This document shows positions 1-9,439 of a DNA stretch of 64,000 bases, piece by piece. The notes under the pieces are model-generated. The model was not told where the DNA came from. It saw nothing but the letters and a program-made list of their open reading frames with translations, and made no database searches. A program made the position numbers and the translations under genes. The stretch comes from Acidovorax sp. Leaf78 (GTDB lineage: Bacteria > Pseudomonadota > Gammaproteobacteria > Burkholderiales > Burkholderiaceae_C). Every line of letters starts with the position of its first letter. The stretch's first letter is position 1. Where the stretch lies: assembly GCF_001422735.1 (NCBI RefSeq), contig NZ_LMLZ01000020.1:357384-421383 (forward strand), read 5' to 3'.

Positions 1-1
1 T

Positions 2-1123
2 GCATGGGTGGGTGGCGTGGCCCATGCCGTTCAAGACCTGCCCGGCGGTCCTGCAGTCAACCAGCTCAATCTGCATCCTCCGGTCACCAAGATTGCCGAG
101 GAGCAGCATTTTCTGCACTGGATGATGCTGATCATCTGCACGGTGATCTTCGTGGCAGTGTTCTCCGTGATGTTCTACTCGATCTGGAAACATCGCCGCT
201 CCAAGGGCGCCAAGTCGGCCAATTTCCATGAGTCCGTCACTGTCGAAGTGGTCTGGACCATCGTCCCCTTCATCATCGTGATCCTCATGGCCCTGCCCGC
301 CACCAAGGTGCTGGTGGCGCAGAAGGACACGACCAACGCCGACCTCACCATCAAGACCACGGGCTACCAGTGGAAGTGGGGTTACGACTACATCACCGGC
401 GAAGGCGAGGGCCTGGCCTTCATCTCTACGCTGGACAGCAGCCACCGCGTGATGTCCGATAGCGGCAAGGTCGCCGACGCGCCCGCCGACTACCTGCTCA
501 AGGTCGACAACCCGATGGTCGTGCCGGTCAACAAGAAGATCCGCATCATCACCACGGCCAACGACGTGATCCACGCCTTCATGGTGCCCGCATTCGGCAT
601 CAAGCAGGATGCGATCCCCGGCTTCGTGCGCGACACCTGGTTTCGCGCCGAGAAGATCGGCGACTACTACGGCCAGTGCGCCGAGCTGTGCGGCAAGGAA
701 CACGCCTACATGCCCATCCACGTGAAGGTCGTGTCCGCTGAGGACTACACCGCCTGGGTGGCCGACCAGAAGAAGAAGGCCGCCGCCAAGCTGGACGACC
801 CGACCAAGGTCTGGACGATGGACGACATCATGAAGCGCGGCGAGAAGGTGTATGCCGCCAACTGCGCGGCCTGCCACCAGGCCAACGGCAAGGGTGCCGG
901 CCCGATCAAGCCACTGGACGGCTCGGCCATCGTGCTCGATGCCGACCACGCCAAGCAGATCCAGATCCTGCTCAAGGGCGCGGCCAATGGCGCGATGCCT
1001 TCCTGGGCCCAGCTCAGCGATACCGATATTGCCTCTGTGGCGACCTATACGAAGAACTCCTGGTCCAACAAGACCGGGCAGCTGGTGCAGCCTGCTGAAA
1101 TCGTGGCCCAGCGCGGCAAGTAA
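2..1123 (+). CDS. ctaC: Cytochrome c oxidase subunit II with fused cytochrome c domain (5' truncated)
   Basis: Subunit II accepts electrons from cytochrome c through the binuclear CuA centre and passes them to subunit I in the inner membrane. The reading frame is open from the first bases, and the visible N-terminus looks like the end of a signal peptide (AWVGGVAHA), so the true start lies upstream of the window. Two membrane helices follow (about residues 40-62 and 78-100). The CuA site is intact: a His in NDVIHAF, then CAELC, then H and M in CGKEHAYM. The C-terminal ~90 residues carry a c-type heme motif, CAACH, with a distal Met in GAMPSW, so this is a caa3-like fusion. It is the first visible gene of a same-strand cta cluster, and ctaD starts 33 bp downstream. 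Confidence 0.95.
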   Translation, partial: AWVGGVAHAVQDLPGGPAVNQLNLHPPVTKIAEEQHFLHWMMLIICTVIFVAVFSVMFYSIWKHRRSKGAKSANFHESVTVEVVWTIVPFIIVILMALPATKVLVAQKDTTNADLTIKTTGYQWKWGYDYITGEGEGLAFISTLDSSHRVMSDSGKVADAPADYLLKVDNPMVVPVNKKIRIITTANDVIHAFMVPAFGIKQDAIPGFVRDTWFRAEKIGDYYGQCAELCGKEHAYMPIHVKVVSAEDYTAWVADQKKKAAAKLDDPTKVWTMDDIMKRGEKVYAANCAACHQANGKGAGPIKPLDGSAIVLDADHAKQIQILLKGAANGAMPSWAQLSDTDIASVATYTKNSWSNKTGQLVQPAEIVAQRGK

Positions 1124-1156
1124 ACATCGCCCTACGTATTGATTGAGGAATCCAAC

Positions 1157-2788
1157 ATGAGCGCAGTTCTCGACAACCACGGGCACGCTGGCGACCACGC
1201 ACACGACGACCATGGCCACCATGGTCCCACCGGCTGGCGCCGCTGGGTGTTCGCCACCAACCACAAGGACATCGGTACGCTGTACCTGCTGTTCTCGTTC
1301 ACCATGCTGATGGTGGGCGGCATCCTGGCCCTGCTGATCCGTGCCGAGCTGTTCCAGCCCGGCCTGCAACTGGTCAACCCCGAGCTGTTCAACCAGCTCA
1401 CCACCATGCACGGCCTGATCATGGTGTTCGGCGCCATCATGCCGGCCTTCGTGGGCTTTGCGAACTGGATGATCCCGCTGCAGATCGGGGCATCCGACAT
1501 GGCTTTCGCCCGCATGAACAACTTCAGCTTCTGGCTGATGATTCCTGCGGCACTGATGCTGGTGAGCTCGTTCTTCATGCCAGGTGGCGCACCCGCCGCC
1601 GGCTGGACGTTGTACGCACCGCTGACGCTGCAGATGGGCCCCTCCATGGACGCCGGCATCTTCGCGATGCACATCCTGGGTGCCTCGTCCATCATGGGCT
1701 CGATCAACATCATCGTGACCATCCTGAACATGCGCGCCCCCGGCATGACGTTGATGAAGATGCCCATGTTCGCCTGGACCTGGCTCATCACCGCCTACCT
1801 GCTGATCGCCGTGATGCCCGTGCTGGCCGGCGCGATCACCATGACGCTGACGGATCGCCACTTCGGCACCAGCTTCTTCAACCCCGCCGGCGGCGGTGAC
1901 CCGGTGATGTACCAGCACATCTTCTGGTTCTTCGGCCACCCCGAGGTGTACATCATGATCTTGCCGGCCTTCGGCATCATCAGCCAGATCGTGCCCGCGT
2001 TCGCCCGCAAGAAGCTGTTCGGTTACGCCTCCATGGTGTACGCCACCTCGTCCATCGCCATCCTGTCGTTCATCGTGTGGGCCCACCACATGTTCACGAC
2101 CGGCATGCCTGTGACGGGCCAGCTGTTCTTCATGTACGCCACCATGCTGATCTCCGTGCCCACGGCCGTGAAGATCTTCAACTGGATCGCCACCATGTGG
2201 CGCGGCTCCATGACGTTCGAGACCCCCATGCTGTTCGCCGTGGGCTTCATCTTCGTGTTCACCATGGGTGGCTTCACCGGCCTGATCCTGGCCATGGCGC
2301 CCATCGACATCCAGCTGCAGGACACCTACTACGTGGTGGCCCACTTCCACTACGTGCTGGTGGCCGGCTCGCTGTTCTCCATGTTCGCTGGCGTCTACTA
2401 CTGGCTGCCCAAGTGGACGGGCGTGATGTACTCCGAAAAGCGCGGCCAGATCCACTTCTGGGGCTCGCTGATCACCTTCAACATCACGTTCTTCCCGATG
2501 CACTTCTTGGGCCTGGCCGGTATGCCCCGCCGCTATGCCGACTACCCCATGCAGTTTGCTGACTTCAACGCCATCGCTTCGGTGGGTGCGTTCGGTTTCG
2601 GCCTGATGCAGGTGTACTTCTTCCTGGCCGTGGTCGTGCCCGCCATGCGCGGCAAGGGCGAAAAGGCCCCGGCCAAGCCATGGGACGGTGCCGAAGGCCT
2701 GGAATGGGAAGTGCCATCGCCTGCACCGTTCCACACCTTCGAAAACCCACCCAAGCTGGATGCCACGGCAACCCGCGTGATCGGTTGA
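1157..2788 (+). CDS. ctaD: Cytochrome c oxidase subunit I
   Basis: This is the catalytic heme-copper subunit (heme a, heme a3-CuB) that reduces O2 and pumps protons. It is a 543-residue, 12-helix membrane protein. Expected ligands are visible: His near 84 ([10 protein letters not shown]), HPEVY near 261 with the Tyr cross-linked in this family, the His pair in VWAHH near 310, and HFHYV near 396. The ATG at 1157 is chosen over the upstream TTG because GATTGAGGA lies just before it and because the family starts at a short cytosolic tail. Oddity: the first 25 residues hold seven histidines. It is followed after 4 bp by the small assembly ORF, so they are probably co-transcribed with ctaC. Confidence 0.97.
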   Translation: MSAVLDNHGHAGDHAHDDHGHHGPTGWRRWVFATNHKDIGTLYLLFSFTMLMVGGILALLIRAELFQPGLQLVNPELFNQLTTMHGLIMVFGAIMPAFVGFANWMIPLQIGASDMAFARMNNFSFWLMIPAALMLVSSFFMPGGAPAAGWTLYAPLTLQMGPSMDAGIFAMHILGASSIMGSINIIVTILNMRAPGMTLMKMPMFAWTWLITAYLLIAVMPVLAGAITMTLTDRHFGTSFFNPAGGGDPVMYQHIFWFFGHPEVYIMILPAFGIISQIVPAFARKKLFGYASMVYATSSIAILSFIVWAHHMFTTGMPVTGQLFFMYATMLISVPTAVKIFNWIATMWRGSMTFETPMLFAVGFIFVFTMGGFTGLILAMAPIDIQLQDTYYVVAHFHYVLVAGSLFSMFAGVYYWLPKWTGVMYSEKRGQIHFWGSLITFNITFFPMHFLGLAGMPRRYADYPMQFADFNAIASVGAFGFGLMQVYFFLAVVVPAMRGKGEKAPAKPWDGAEGLEWEVPSPAPFHTFENPPKLDATATRVIG

Positions 2789-2792
2789 TGCC

Positions 2793-2909
2793 ATGCCCAT
2801 GACGCCCGAGCAAAAGAAGAGCAACCTGCGGATGGCATTGATCCTTGCCTCCGTAGCCGTCGTCTTCTTCGTCGGGTTCATGGTCAAGGTCGTGCTGATG
2901 TCCCGCTGA
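2793..2909 (+). CDS. Cytochrome oxidase small assembly protein (38 aa)
   Basis: This is a 38-residue single-pass membrane protein starting MPMTPEQKKSNLRMALIL. A charged cytosolic head of about 12 residues is followed by one hydrophobic helix (about 14-36) ending in SR. Proteins of this size and shape sit between ctaD and ctaG in Comamonadaceae and are usually named cytochrome oxidase small assembly protein; the molecular role is not established from the sequence. It lies 4 bp after ctaD and 17 bp before ctaG, which supports translation as part of the operon. A second ATG two codons in (2799) could be the true start. Confidence 0.7.
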   Translation: MPMTPEQKKSNLRMALILASVAVVFFVGFMVKVVLMSR

Positions 2910-2926
2910 ACCACACACCGACTGCC

Positions 2927-3559
2927 ATGAGCCTGCACCGCGAAAACGCCAAGATGGTCGGCAAGCTGGTCGTGATCGCGGCCGGCATGTTCGCCTTCGG
3001 CTACGTGTTGATCCCCATCTACAAGCACATCTGCGAGATGACGGGCATCAACATCCTGTCGCTCTCCGAGCGGCAGGTGCCGGGCAACGGCGTGGCAGGC
3101 AAGGACGTGAAGGTGCCTGCCAACACGCAGGTGGACAAGACCCGCACCATCACGGTCGAGTTCGACGCCAATGCCCGCGGCCCCTGGGACTTCAAGCCTG
3201 CGCAGCGTTCGGTGCAGGTGCACCCTGGCGAGCTCACGACGGTGATGTATGAGTTCCAGAACGTGCAAAACCGCCGCATGGCGGCTCAGGCCATTCCGAG
3301 CTATGCGCCCCGCCAGGCGGCAGCGCACTTCAACAAGCTCGAGTGCTTTTGCTTCAACCAGTACACGCTCGAGCCCGGTGAAAAGAAAGAATGGCCGGTG
3401 GCCTTCGTGATCGACCCGCGTCTGTCCAAGGACGTCACCACGATCACGCTGTCCTACACCTTCTTCGAAGTCGGCGGCAAGACGCCCCCAGCGCCCGAAT
3501 CGACAGCGGCCGTGGGCAGCGTGCTCCCGGCAGCATTGGCCACCGGGGCAGGCTCATGA
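2927..3559 (+). CDS. ctaG: Cytochrome c oxidase assembly protein CtaG/Cox11
   Basis: CtaG delivers copper to the CuB site of subunit I. The 210-residue product has one N-terminal membrane anchor (about residues 11-31) and a periplasmic Ig-like domain. The copper-binding CFCF motif is present near residues 140-143 (LECFCFNQ) and is followed by the conserved QYTLEPGE. A proline/alanine-rich C-terminal tail follows the conserved domain. The stop codon overlaps the start of the DUF2970 gene by 4 bp (ATGA), which suggests translational coupling. Confidence 0.95.
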   Translation: MSLHRENAKMVGKLVVIAAGMFAFGYVLIPIYKHICEMTGINILSLSERQVPGNGVAGKDVKVPANTQVDKTRTITVEFDANARGPWDFKPAQRSVQVHPGELTTVMYEFQNVQNRRMAAQAIPSYAPRQAAAHFNKLECFCFNQYTLEPGEKKEWPVAFVIDPRLSKDVTTITLSYTFFEVGGKTPPAPESTAAVGSVLPAALATGAGS

Positions 3560-3786
3560 ACGCGCCGGTGGAGCAGCCCGCTGTGGCCACCAAGCCGCAC
3601 GAGCGCAAAGGCTCGTTGCTGCGCACGGTGCGCGCCGTGGCCTGGTCGCTGATCGGTCTGCGCAAGGGCAGCGAGTACCAGCAGGATGTGGAAAAGCTCA
3701 ACCCGTTGCACATCATCGTGGTCGGCCTCGCAGCGGTATTCCTGCTGGTGATTGGCCTGATCGGGCTGGTGAACTGGATCGTTTGA
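3556..3786 (+). CDS. DUF2970 family small membrane protein
   Basis: This 76-residue protein has a basic cytosolic half, including the conserved core SLIGLRKGSEYQQDVEKL, and a single C-terminal helix (about residues 50-74) ending NWIV. DUF2970 proteins occur almost only beside betaproteobacterial cox genes, so a role in oxidase biogenesis or stability is likely by context, but no function is proven. The ATG start overlaps the ctaG stop; longer readings upstream run inside ctaG in another frame and are rejected. Confidence 0.85.
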   Translation: MNAPVEQPAVATKPHERKGSLLRTVRAVAWSLIGLRKGSEYQQDVEKLNPLHIIVVGLAAVFLLVIGLIGLVNWIV

Positions 3787-3891
3787 GTTGCGTGAATAAA
3801 AGTAGATGAATATTGGTCGAATCGGGTGGGGGACGACGTACCCCGAAGACAAGACCGAGACAAACAAAGATTTTGAGAGCCAGGAGCTGAA

Positions 3892-4773
3892 ATGAGTGCA
3901 TCGACCCACGGCGGAACCCCGTACTACTACGTGCCTGCAGAGTCTCGCCACCCGGTGATGGCGGCGATAGGGCTGTTTTTCGTCATCCTGGGCGCAGGCC
4001 AATGGATCAACGGCCACGACTGGGGCAAGTATTCCCTGGCGGTGGGCATGGTGTGGTGGCTGTTCGTGCTGTACCAGTGGTTCGGCGACGCCGTGCGCGA
4101 GAGCCAGAACGGCCTGTACGGCCACAAGATCGACATCTCCTACCGCTGGAGCATGAGCTGGTTCATCTTCTCAGAGGTGATGTTCTTCGGCGCGTTCTTC
4201 ACCGCCCTGTGGTGGGCACGTTCGCACTCGGTGCCCGCACTGGGCAGCCTGGACAACGCACTGCTGTGGCCTGACTTCAAGGCCGTGTGGCCCAGCCTGG
4301 CTGCGGGCGTCACCGCTTCGCCTGCCGGCATCGTCGAGCCCTTTCAGACCGTGGGTCCCTTCTGGCTGCCCACCATCAACACCGCGTTGCTGCTGACCTC
4401 GGGCGTGACGCTGACCATTGCCCACCACGCACTGCGCGAAAACCACCGCGGCAAGACCATCGCCTTCATGTGGGCCACGGTACTGCTGGGCTTCGTGTTC
4501 CTGCTGGTGCAGGGCTACGAGTACTACCACCTGTACACCGACCTGAACCTCAAGCTCAACTCGGGCGTGTTCGGCTCCACCTTCTTCATGCTGACCGGCT
4601 TTCACGGTTTCCACGTGTTCCTGGGCATGCTGATGCTGCTGGTGATCACGCTGCGCCTCCAAAAGGGCCATTTCACGGCGGACAAGCACTTCGGCTTCGA
4701 AGGCGCCGCGTGGTACTGGCACTTTGTGGACGTGGTCTGGCTCGGCCTGTACGTGCTGGTCTACTGGATGTAA
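3892..4773 (+). CDS. ctaE: Cytochrome c oxidase subunit III
   Basis: Subunit III is the 7-helix membrane subunit that stabilises the oxidase core and its proton-uptake path. The 293-residue sequence shows the typical start YYYVPAESRHPVMAAIG, the SEVMFFGAFF segment with its conserved Glu, and the C-terminal GFHGFHVFLG and WYWHFVDVVWL blocks. The start has a clear ribosome-binding site (CCAGGAG, 7 nt before ATG). About 105 bp separate it from the DUF2970 gene, and a strong hairpin terminator follows, so it ends the structural part of the cluster. Confidence 0.97.
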   Translation: MSASTHGGTPYYYVPAESRHPVMAAIGLFFVILGAGQWINGHDWGKYSLAVGMVWWLFVLYQWFGDAVRESQNGLYGHKIDISYRWSMSWFIFSEVMFFGAFFTALWWARSHSVPALGSLDNALLWPDFKAVWPSLAAGVTASPAGIVEPFQTVGPFWLPTINTALLLTSGVTLTIAHHALRENHRGKTIAFMWATVLLGFVFLLVQGYEYYHLYTDLNLKLNSGVFGSTFFMLTGFHGFHVFLGMLMLLVITLRLQKGHFTADKHFGFEGAAWYWHFVDVVWLGLYVLVYWM

Positions 4774-4794
4774 TCAGCAGTGCCATGCATCAAC

Positions 4795-4822
4795 AAAAAA
4801 GCGCCGCAAGGCGCTTTTTTGT
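4795..4822. terminator. Bidirectional intrinsic terminator between ctaE and the DUF2909 gene
   Basis: The sequence reads AAAAAAGCGCC, GCAA loop, GGCGCTTTTTT. It lies 22 bp after ctaE and about 70 bp from the end of the convergent DUF2909 gene. Runs of T on either strand let it serve both. Confidence 0.85.
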
Positions 4823-4892
4823 TGGGAATGTCAGGGCTGGCGCCAGGGGCTGCTTGGACGCCAGTGGCCAGTGTTCAGACCATCCAGAGCCT

Positions 4893-5123
4893 TCAACGGC
4901 TCGCCGGCAGACCGGTGGGCTGGATGTACCCGAGCTTCCAGGCCAACAGCAGGCACAGAAACAGCACAATGGACAGTCCCACCCGAACCGCCAGCGCCTT
5001 GGCCATGTGGTTGCCTTTGGCCCTGTCGTCCTTGTCGCTGCGGCCATTGCGCATCATGAAGAACAGGGCCGAAGCCAAGCTGGCCAAAATAGCGATGAAC
5101 GCCACCACCACAAGATATTTCAT
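4893..5123 (-). CDS. DUF2909 family twin-transmembrane protein
   Basis: This 76-residue protein has two hydrophobic helices (about residues 4-24 and 45-67) joined by a charged loop, NGRSDKDDRAKGNHM. It matches the DUF2909 / twin-transmembrane family found in betaproteobacteria next to SURF1. The function is unknown, and involvement in oxidase assembly is only inferred from position. It is transcribed divergently from the SURF1 gene with about 15 bp between start codons, so the two must share a very compact control region. In-frame ATGs at 5132 and 5153 are alternatives; 5123 gives the usual MKYLVVV start. Confidence 0.75.
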   Translation of the reverse strand: MKYLVVVAFIAILASLASALFFMMRNGRSDKDDRAKGNHMAKALAVRVGLSIVLFLCLLLAWKLGYIQPTGLPASR

Positions 5124-5138
5124 GGAGTCCATTATCCC

Positions 5139-5930
5139 GTGACCGCTATCCAACGTCCTGTGGGCCTGCGTTTCTGGCTGATCGCCCTGGCCGCGCTGGT
5201 GGGCATGGCCGTTACGGCGTCGCTCGGGCGCTGGCAGCTGTCGCGCGCTGCAGAAAAGGAATCCCTGCAGACCGCTCTGGATGAGCGCGGGCGGATGCCC
5301 GCCATCGATGGCTCCAGCCTGTTCCTCAGCGCGGGCCCAGCCGCCGCTGCGTCAGCGCCGGGCAGCCAGGCGCTGGTGCACCGTGCGGTGGTGCTGGAAG
5401 GGCGGTGGCTGCCCGAGCACACCGTCTACCTCGACAACCGCCAGATGCAGGGCCGCCCCGGGTTCTTCGTGCTGACACCGCTGCAACTGAGCGCGCCGGG
5501 CGGTGGCGTGGTGCTGGTACAGCGGGGTTGGGCACCGCGCAATTTTCAGGACCGCACCGCACTGCCGCAAATCCAGACCCCTGCCAGTGCGGTAGTCCGC
5601 GTCGAAGGGCGCGTGGCTGCGGCGCCATCGCGGCTTTATGAGTTCCAGGGCGCCGATAGCGTTCAGGGGTCTTCCCGCATCCGGCAAAATCTCGACCTGG
5701 CAGCGTACCGCACCGAAACCGGTCTTGCGCTCGCCAATCTCACGGTGCTCCAAACCGGCGCAGCGAGCGAAGGCTTGCAACGCGACTGGCCCGTGGTCGG
5801 CGCCGGTGTCGACAAACACTACGGTTACGCATTTCAATGGTTCGGGCTCTGCGGCCTGATTGCACTTCTCTATGTCTGGTTCCAACTCGTCCGACGGTTC
5901 ATTCGCCCGCGCAGCCAGCCTGCCGCCTGA
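5139..5930 (+). CDS. SURF1 family cytochrome oxidase biogenesis protein
   Basis: SURF1 proteins assist heme a insertion into subunit I. The 263-residue product has a helix near each end (about 9-29 and 236-256) flanking a periplasmic domain, the standard SURF1 layout. Conserved pieces are GRWQLSRA after helix 1, LDNRQMQGRPGFFVLTPL in the middle, and GWAPR. The GTG start at 5139 is chosen because it gives the short N-terminal tail typical of the family and has GGAG upstream; the much longer open frame reaching into ctaE is a shadow. The 3' end overlaps the next gene by 59 bp. Confidence 0.88.
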   Translation: MTAIQRPVGLRFWLIALAALVGMAVTASLGRWQLSRAAEKESLQTALDERGRMPAIDGSSLFLSAGPAAAASAPGSQALVHRAVVLEGRWLPEHTVYLDNRQMQGRPGFFVLTPLQLSAPGGGVVLVQRGWAPRNFQDRTALPQIQTPASAVVRVEGRVAAAPSRLYEFQGADSVQGSSRIRQNLDLAAYRTETGLALANLTVLQTGAASEGLQRDWPVVGAGVDKHYGYAFQWFGLCGLIALLYVWFQLVRRFIRPRSQPAA

Positions 5931-6618
5931 GGGCCAGGGGGACGAGCATCCCCTGGGCCTGACCGTGCACACGCTGCCTGCTGCAGGCGATGCGGTGGCG
6001 TCGGCGCAGCGCACGCACCACGGCCGCTGGAAGATGCTGGGCGTGCTGCTCATCTGCGCGGCCCCGGTCGTCGCCTCTTACTTCACCTACTACGTGATCC
6101 GCCCCGAGGGCCGGCGCAACTACGGCGAGCTGATCGATCCCCAGCGCACCATGCCCGCGTTGACCGCGACGGCGCTGGATGGCAAACCGGTGCAGCTGTC
6201 GTCGCTCAAAGGCCAATGGCTCTTGGTCAGCGTCGCCGGGGGCGCCTGCGATGCGGCGTGCCAGAAGCACCTGTACCTGCAGCGGCAACTGCGTGAGAGC
6301 GTCGGCAGGGAAAAGGACCGTGTGGACTGGGTGTGGCTCGTGAACGATGGCGCCCCGATCCCTGCCGAATTGCAGCCAGCGATTCAAAAAGCCACGGCGC
6401 TGCGGGTGGATGGCGCGGCATTGAGCGCCTGGTTGGCCCCGGCCGACGGCCACCAGATAGCCGAGCACCTCTACGTGGTGGACCCCATGGGTAACTGGAT
6501 GATGCGCTTTCCGGCCGCCATGGACAGCAGCGGCGCGGCCAAGGCCAAGCGTGACCTGGAACGCCTGCTGCGCGCCTCGTCGTCCTGGGACGAGGCCGGC
6601 CGGCCCGGAAAGCCCTGA
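5872..6618 (+). CDS. SCO/thioredoxin-like membrane protein of the cox cluster
   Basis: This 248-residue protein has a disordered ~50-residue head, one helix ([21 protein letters not shown], about residues 55-75), then a thioredoxin-like periplasmic domain. That domain begins [15 protein letters not shown] and has a CDAAC (CX3C) pair at the place where SCO proteins have CPDVC. This suggests a copper chaperone or thiol-disulfide role in CuA assembly, but the SCO-type downstream His is not obvious, so the function is uncertain. The start overlaps SURF1 by 59 bp; a GTG at 5965 would shorten the head and almost remove the overlap. Its stop overlaps the ctaA ATG by one base. Confidence 0.72.
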   Translation: MSGSNSSDGSFARAASLPPEGQGDEHPLGLTVHTLPAAGDAVASAQRTHHGRWKMLGVLLICAAPVVASYFTYYVIRPEGRRNYGELIDPQRTMPALTATALDGKPVQLSSLKGQWLLVSVAGGACDAACQKHLYLQRQLRESVGREKDRVDWVWLVNDGAPIPAELQPAIQKATALRVDGAALSAWLAPADGHQIAEHLYVVDPMGNWMMRFPAAMDSSGAAKAKRDLERLLRASSSWDEAGRPGKP

Positions 6619-7799
6619 TGGACGCGTCACAGCCCCTGTACGACCTCGCTCCGCTGGCCCGCATGATGCTGCTGGGCGTGGTGATCGCCCTGGGCCCGCT
6701 GGCTTGGGTGGGGCTGCGCAACCGCGGCAGCTCACCGCTGCGCCGTCTGCAGGCCCTCACGGTGCTCACGCTATTCCTCACCTTCGATCTGGTGCTGTTC
6801 GGTGCGTTCACGCGCTTGACCGACTCGGGCCTGGGCTGCCCCGACTGGCCCGGCTGCTATGGCAGCGCGAGCCCGGTCGGCGCGCGCACCGAGATCGCTG
6901 CGGCGCAGGAGGCGATGCCCACGGGCCCGGTCACACACGGCAAGGCCTGGGTCGAGATGATCCACCGCTATCTGGCCACCGGTGTCGGCGTGCTCATCAT
7001 CGTGCTGACGGTGTCTGCCTGGGTGCAGCATCGCCGCGCTGCGCGGGGCGAGGGCGAGCGACCGCCGCTGAGCCCCTGGTGGCCGACGTTCACGCTGTTC
7101 TGGGTGTGCCTGCAGGGCGCCTTCGGTGCGCTGACAGTGACCATGAAGCTCTTTCCTGCCATCGTCACGCTGCACCTCATTGGCGGCCTGGTGCTGCTGG
7201 CGCTGCTGTGTGTGCAGGCCGTGCGCCACACCCACAGCGCGCTGGGCAAGGCGCCCGTGGGCATCTCCGCCGGTCTGCGCCGTGGGTTGGTGTGGACGGG
7301 CGTGTTGGTCAGCGCGCAGGTGGTGCTGGGCGGCTGGGTCAGCACCAACTACGCGGTGCTGGCCTGCACGACCTTTCCCACCTGCCAGGGCAGTTGGTGG
7401 CCCGACATGGAGTTTGCCCAGGGCTTTCAGATCTGGCGCGCGCTCGGCATGCTGCAGGACGGCAGCCACATCAGTTTTGCGGGCCTGACCGCCATCCACT
7501 ACGTCCACCGGCTTGCGGCCTATGTGGTGCTGCTGGCGCTGGGCCTGACCGCATGGCGCCTGCACCGCACCGGCGCGCTGCCGGTACAGGCGCGGTGGCT
7601 GGCGGGCCTGGCGCTGCTGCAACTGGCCACAGGCTTGTCCAATGTGGTGCTGGACTGGCCCCTCGTCGCCGCCGTGCTGCACACCGGTGGCGCCGCGGCG
7701 CTGGTGGTGGTGCTGACCTGGGCGCTGGCGTCCAGCCGCGTGGCCGCTGCCACCCACAATGTCCCCGCGCGTTCGAGCGCATCGAGAGTCTCCGCATGA
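6618..7799 (+). CDS. ctaA: Heme A synthase (COX15/CtaA)
   Basis: CtaA oxidises the C8 methyl of heme O to the formyl of heme A. The product has 393 residues with eight predicted membrane helices. The signature [17 protein letters not shown] follows helix 2, and the four heme-ligand His positions can be seen in [28 protein letters not shown] and VLHTGGA. A second cysteine pair occurs in [15 protein letters not shown]. It sits between the SCO-like gene (1-bp overlap) and ctaB (4-bp overlap), making a tightly coupled heme A unit. Confidence 0.96.
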   Translation: MDASQPLYDLAPLARMMLLGVVIALGPLAWVGLRNRGSSPLRRLQALTVLTLFLTFDLVLFGAFTRLTDSGLGCPDWPGCYGSASPVGARTEIAAAQEAMPTGPVTHGKAWVEMIHRYLATGVGVLIIVLTVSAWVQHRRAARGEGERPPLSPWWPTFTLFWVCLQGAFGALTVTMKLFPAIVTLHLIGGLVLLALLCVQAVRHTHSALGKAPVGISAGLRRGLVWTGVLVSAQVVLGGWVSTNYAVLACTTFPTCQGSWWPDMEFAQGFQIWRALGMLQDGSHISFAGLTAIHYVHRLAAYVVLLALGLTAWRLHRTGALPVQARWLAGLALLQLATGLSNVVLDWPLVAAVLHTGGAAALVVVLTWALASSRVAAATHNVPARSSASRVSA

Positions 7800-8695
7800 C
7801 CGCTGCCCCCGCCCTTGTCTCCCCGCCGTCACGCTTTGCGCAGTTCTATGCGCTGACCAAGCCGCGCGTGGTGCAGCTCATCGTGTTTTGCGCGCTCATC
7901 GGCATGGTGCTGGCGGTGCCGGGCATGCCCACGGCGGCGCAGTTCGGTCTGATGGTCATCGCCTGTCTGGGGGTGTGGCTGGTGGCCGGCGCGGCGGCGG
8001 CCTTCAACTGCATCGTGGAGCAGGGTATCGACGCCAAAATGAAGCGCACCGCCTGGCGCCCCACGGCCAAGGGCGAGCTGTCCAACGCCCAGACGCTGCT
8101 GTTTTCGGCCGCGCTGTGCGCAGCCGGCTCGCTGCTGCTCTACTTCTGGGTGAACCCGCTGACCATGTGGCTGACTTTCGCCACGTTCGTCGGCTATGCC
8201 GTGATCTACACGGTGATCCTCAAACCCCTCACGCCGCAGAACATCGTGATCGGCGGCGCGTCCGGCGCCATGCCCCCGGTGCTGGGCTGGGCGGCCATGA
8301 CGAACGATGTGGGCCCCGAGGCGCTGATCCTGTTCCTCATCATCTTCCTGTGGACGCCGCCGCACTTCTGGGCGCTGGCGCTGTACCGCGTGGAGGACTA
8401 CCGCAAGTCCGGACTGCCCATGCTGCCCGTGACCCACGGCAACGAGTTCACGCGGCTGCAGGTGTTTTTGTACACGCTGATCCTGTTCGCTGGCTGCCTC
8501 ATGCCCTTCGTGTACGGCATGAGCTCGTGGATCTACCTGGCGGCTGCGGTGGTGCTCAGCGCGGGCTTTTGCGGCTATGGCTTTGCGCTGTGGCGCAACT
8601 ACTCGGACGCGCTGGCGCGCAAGACCTTCCGTTTTTCACTCATCCACCTGAGCGTGCTGTTCGCGGCGCTGCTGGTGGACCACTACGTGCTGTAA
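7796..8695 (+). CDS. ctaB: Protoheme IX farnesyltransferase (heme O synthase)
   Basis: CtaB transfers farnesyl diphosphate to heme B, giving heme O for CtaA. The 299-residue UbiA-family membrane protein shows the conserved motif around [16 protein letters not shown] in the first cytosolic loop and the later loop [18 protein letters not shown]. The ATG overlaps the ctaA stop (ATGA), which fixes the start; a long upstream extension in this frame lies inside ctaA and is not coding. SCO1 follows 5 bp downstream. Confidence 0.96.
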   Translation: MTAAPALVSPPSRFAQFYALTKPRVVQLIVFCALIGMVLAVPGMPTAAQFGLMVIACLGVWLVAGAAAAFNCIVEQGIDAKMKRTAWRPTAKGELSNAQTLLFSAALCAAGSLLLYFWVNPLTMWLTFATFVGYAVIYTVILKPLTPQNIVIGGASGAMPPVLGWAAMTNDVGPEALILFLIIFLWTPPHFWALALYRVEDYRKSGLPMLPVTHGNEFTRLQVFLYTLILFAGCLMPFVYGMSSWIYLAAAVVLSAGFCGYGFALWRNYSDALARKTFRFSLIHLSVLFAALLVDHYVL

Positions 8696-8700
8696 ATACC

Positions 8701-9312
8701 ATGCTCAAGAGAAATGCTCTCAAAACGATAGCTGTTGCCGCCCTGTCCATCAGCGGTGGCGGGCTTTTGACGGCATGCACAGAGAAGAAGGCCGAGTTCC
8801 GCGGCGTGGACATCACCGGCGCAGACTATGCCCGTGACCTGCCCCTGACCGACCACAACGGCCAGCCGCGCCACATCAAGGACTTTGCCGGCAAGGTGGT
8901 GGTGGTGTTCTTCGGCTTCACGCAGTGTCCCGATGTCTGCCCCACGTCGATGCAGGAGCTGGCCGAGGTCAAGCAGATGCTGGGCAAGGACGGCGAGCGC
9001 CTGCAGGGCATCTTCGTCACGGTGGACCCGGAGCGCGACACCCCCGAAGTGCTCAAGGCCTACATGACCAACTTCGACCCCAGCTTCCTGGCCCTGCGCG
9101 GCACGCCCGAAGAGCTGGCCGCCGTCGCCAAGGACTTCAAGATCTACTACAAGAAGGTCGACGGCAAGACGCCCACGAGCTACACGATGGACCACTCCGC
9201 CGGCAGCTACGTGTACGACACGGCAGGGCGCCTGCGAGTCTACAACCGCTACGGCAGCGGCGCGCAGGCGCTGGCTTCGGACGTCAAGGCGCTCCTGGGC
9301 GAGGCGGCCTGA
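8701..9312 (+). CDS. SCO1/SenC family copper chaperone lipoprotein
   Basis: SCO1 loads copper into the CuA site of subunit II. The 203-residue protein has a lipoprotein signal with lipobox LLTAC, then a thioredoxin fold with the copper ligands CPDVCP (Cys near 77 and 81) and the distant His in DHSAGSYVYD (near 165). The family core VFFGFTQCPDVCPTSMQEL and VTVDPERDTPEVLK is fully conserved. The signal peptide coding region (8719-8772) closely resembles a palindromic repeat found at several other sites in this window, in the same frame as in the M16 gene at 18608. Confidence 0.94.
   Translation: MLKRNALKTIAVAALSISGGGLLTACTEKKAEFRGVDITGADYARDLPLTDHNGQPRHIKDFAGKVVVVFFGFTQCPDVCPTSMQELAEVKQMLGKDGERLQGIFVTVDPERDTPEVLKAYMTNFDPSFLALRGTPEELAAVAKDFKIYYKKVDGKTPTSYTMDHSAGSYVYDTAGRLRVYNRYGSGAQALASDVKALLGEAA
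8719..8772. repeat. Palindromic repeat, diverged copy inside the SCO1 signal-peptide region
   Basis: The stretch CTCAAAACGATAGCTG...CTGTCCATCAGCGGTGGCGG...CTTTTG follows the same order of blocks as the repeat at 58416-58476 (ATCAAATAAATAGCTG...TTGTCCATCAAGCGGTAGCGG...ATTTTT). Here it is translated as LKTIAVAALSISGGGLLT, the hydrophobic core of the signal peptide. The copy is diverged and the assignment rests on alignment by eye. Confidence 0.5.
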
Positions 9313-9386
9313 GCCGGGCGGGCTGCCCGCCTCCATCACCTCCATCGCCCCGCCACGCCTGCGTCGGCAGTGCGTCGCGAAACGAC

Positions 9387-9410
9387 AAAGGGCCCGCTTG
9401 CGGGCCCTTT
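9387..9410. terminator. Bidirectional terminator between SCO1 and the Bug gene
   Basis: AAAGGGCCCG, short loop CTTG, CGGGCCCTTT forms a 10-bp stem. It lies 74 bp after SCO1 and 29 bp before the end of the convergent Bug-family gene. Confidence 0.8.
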
Positions 9411-9439
9411 GTGATGGTCATGGGTGCACCCCAGTGCCT

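Noticed and set aside
4287..5138. Large N-terminal extension of the SURF1 frame
   Set aside because: It overlaps ctaE and the DUF2909 gene in another frame, and SURF1 homology starts just after 5139.
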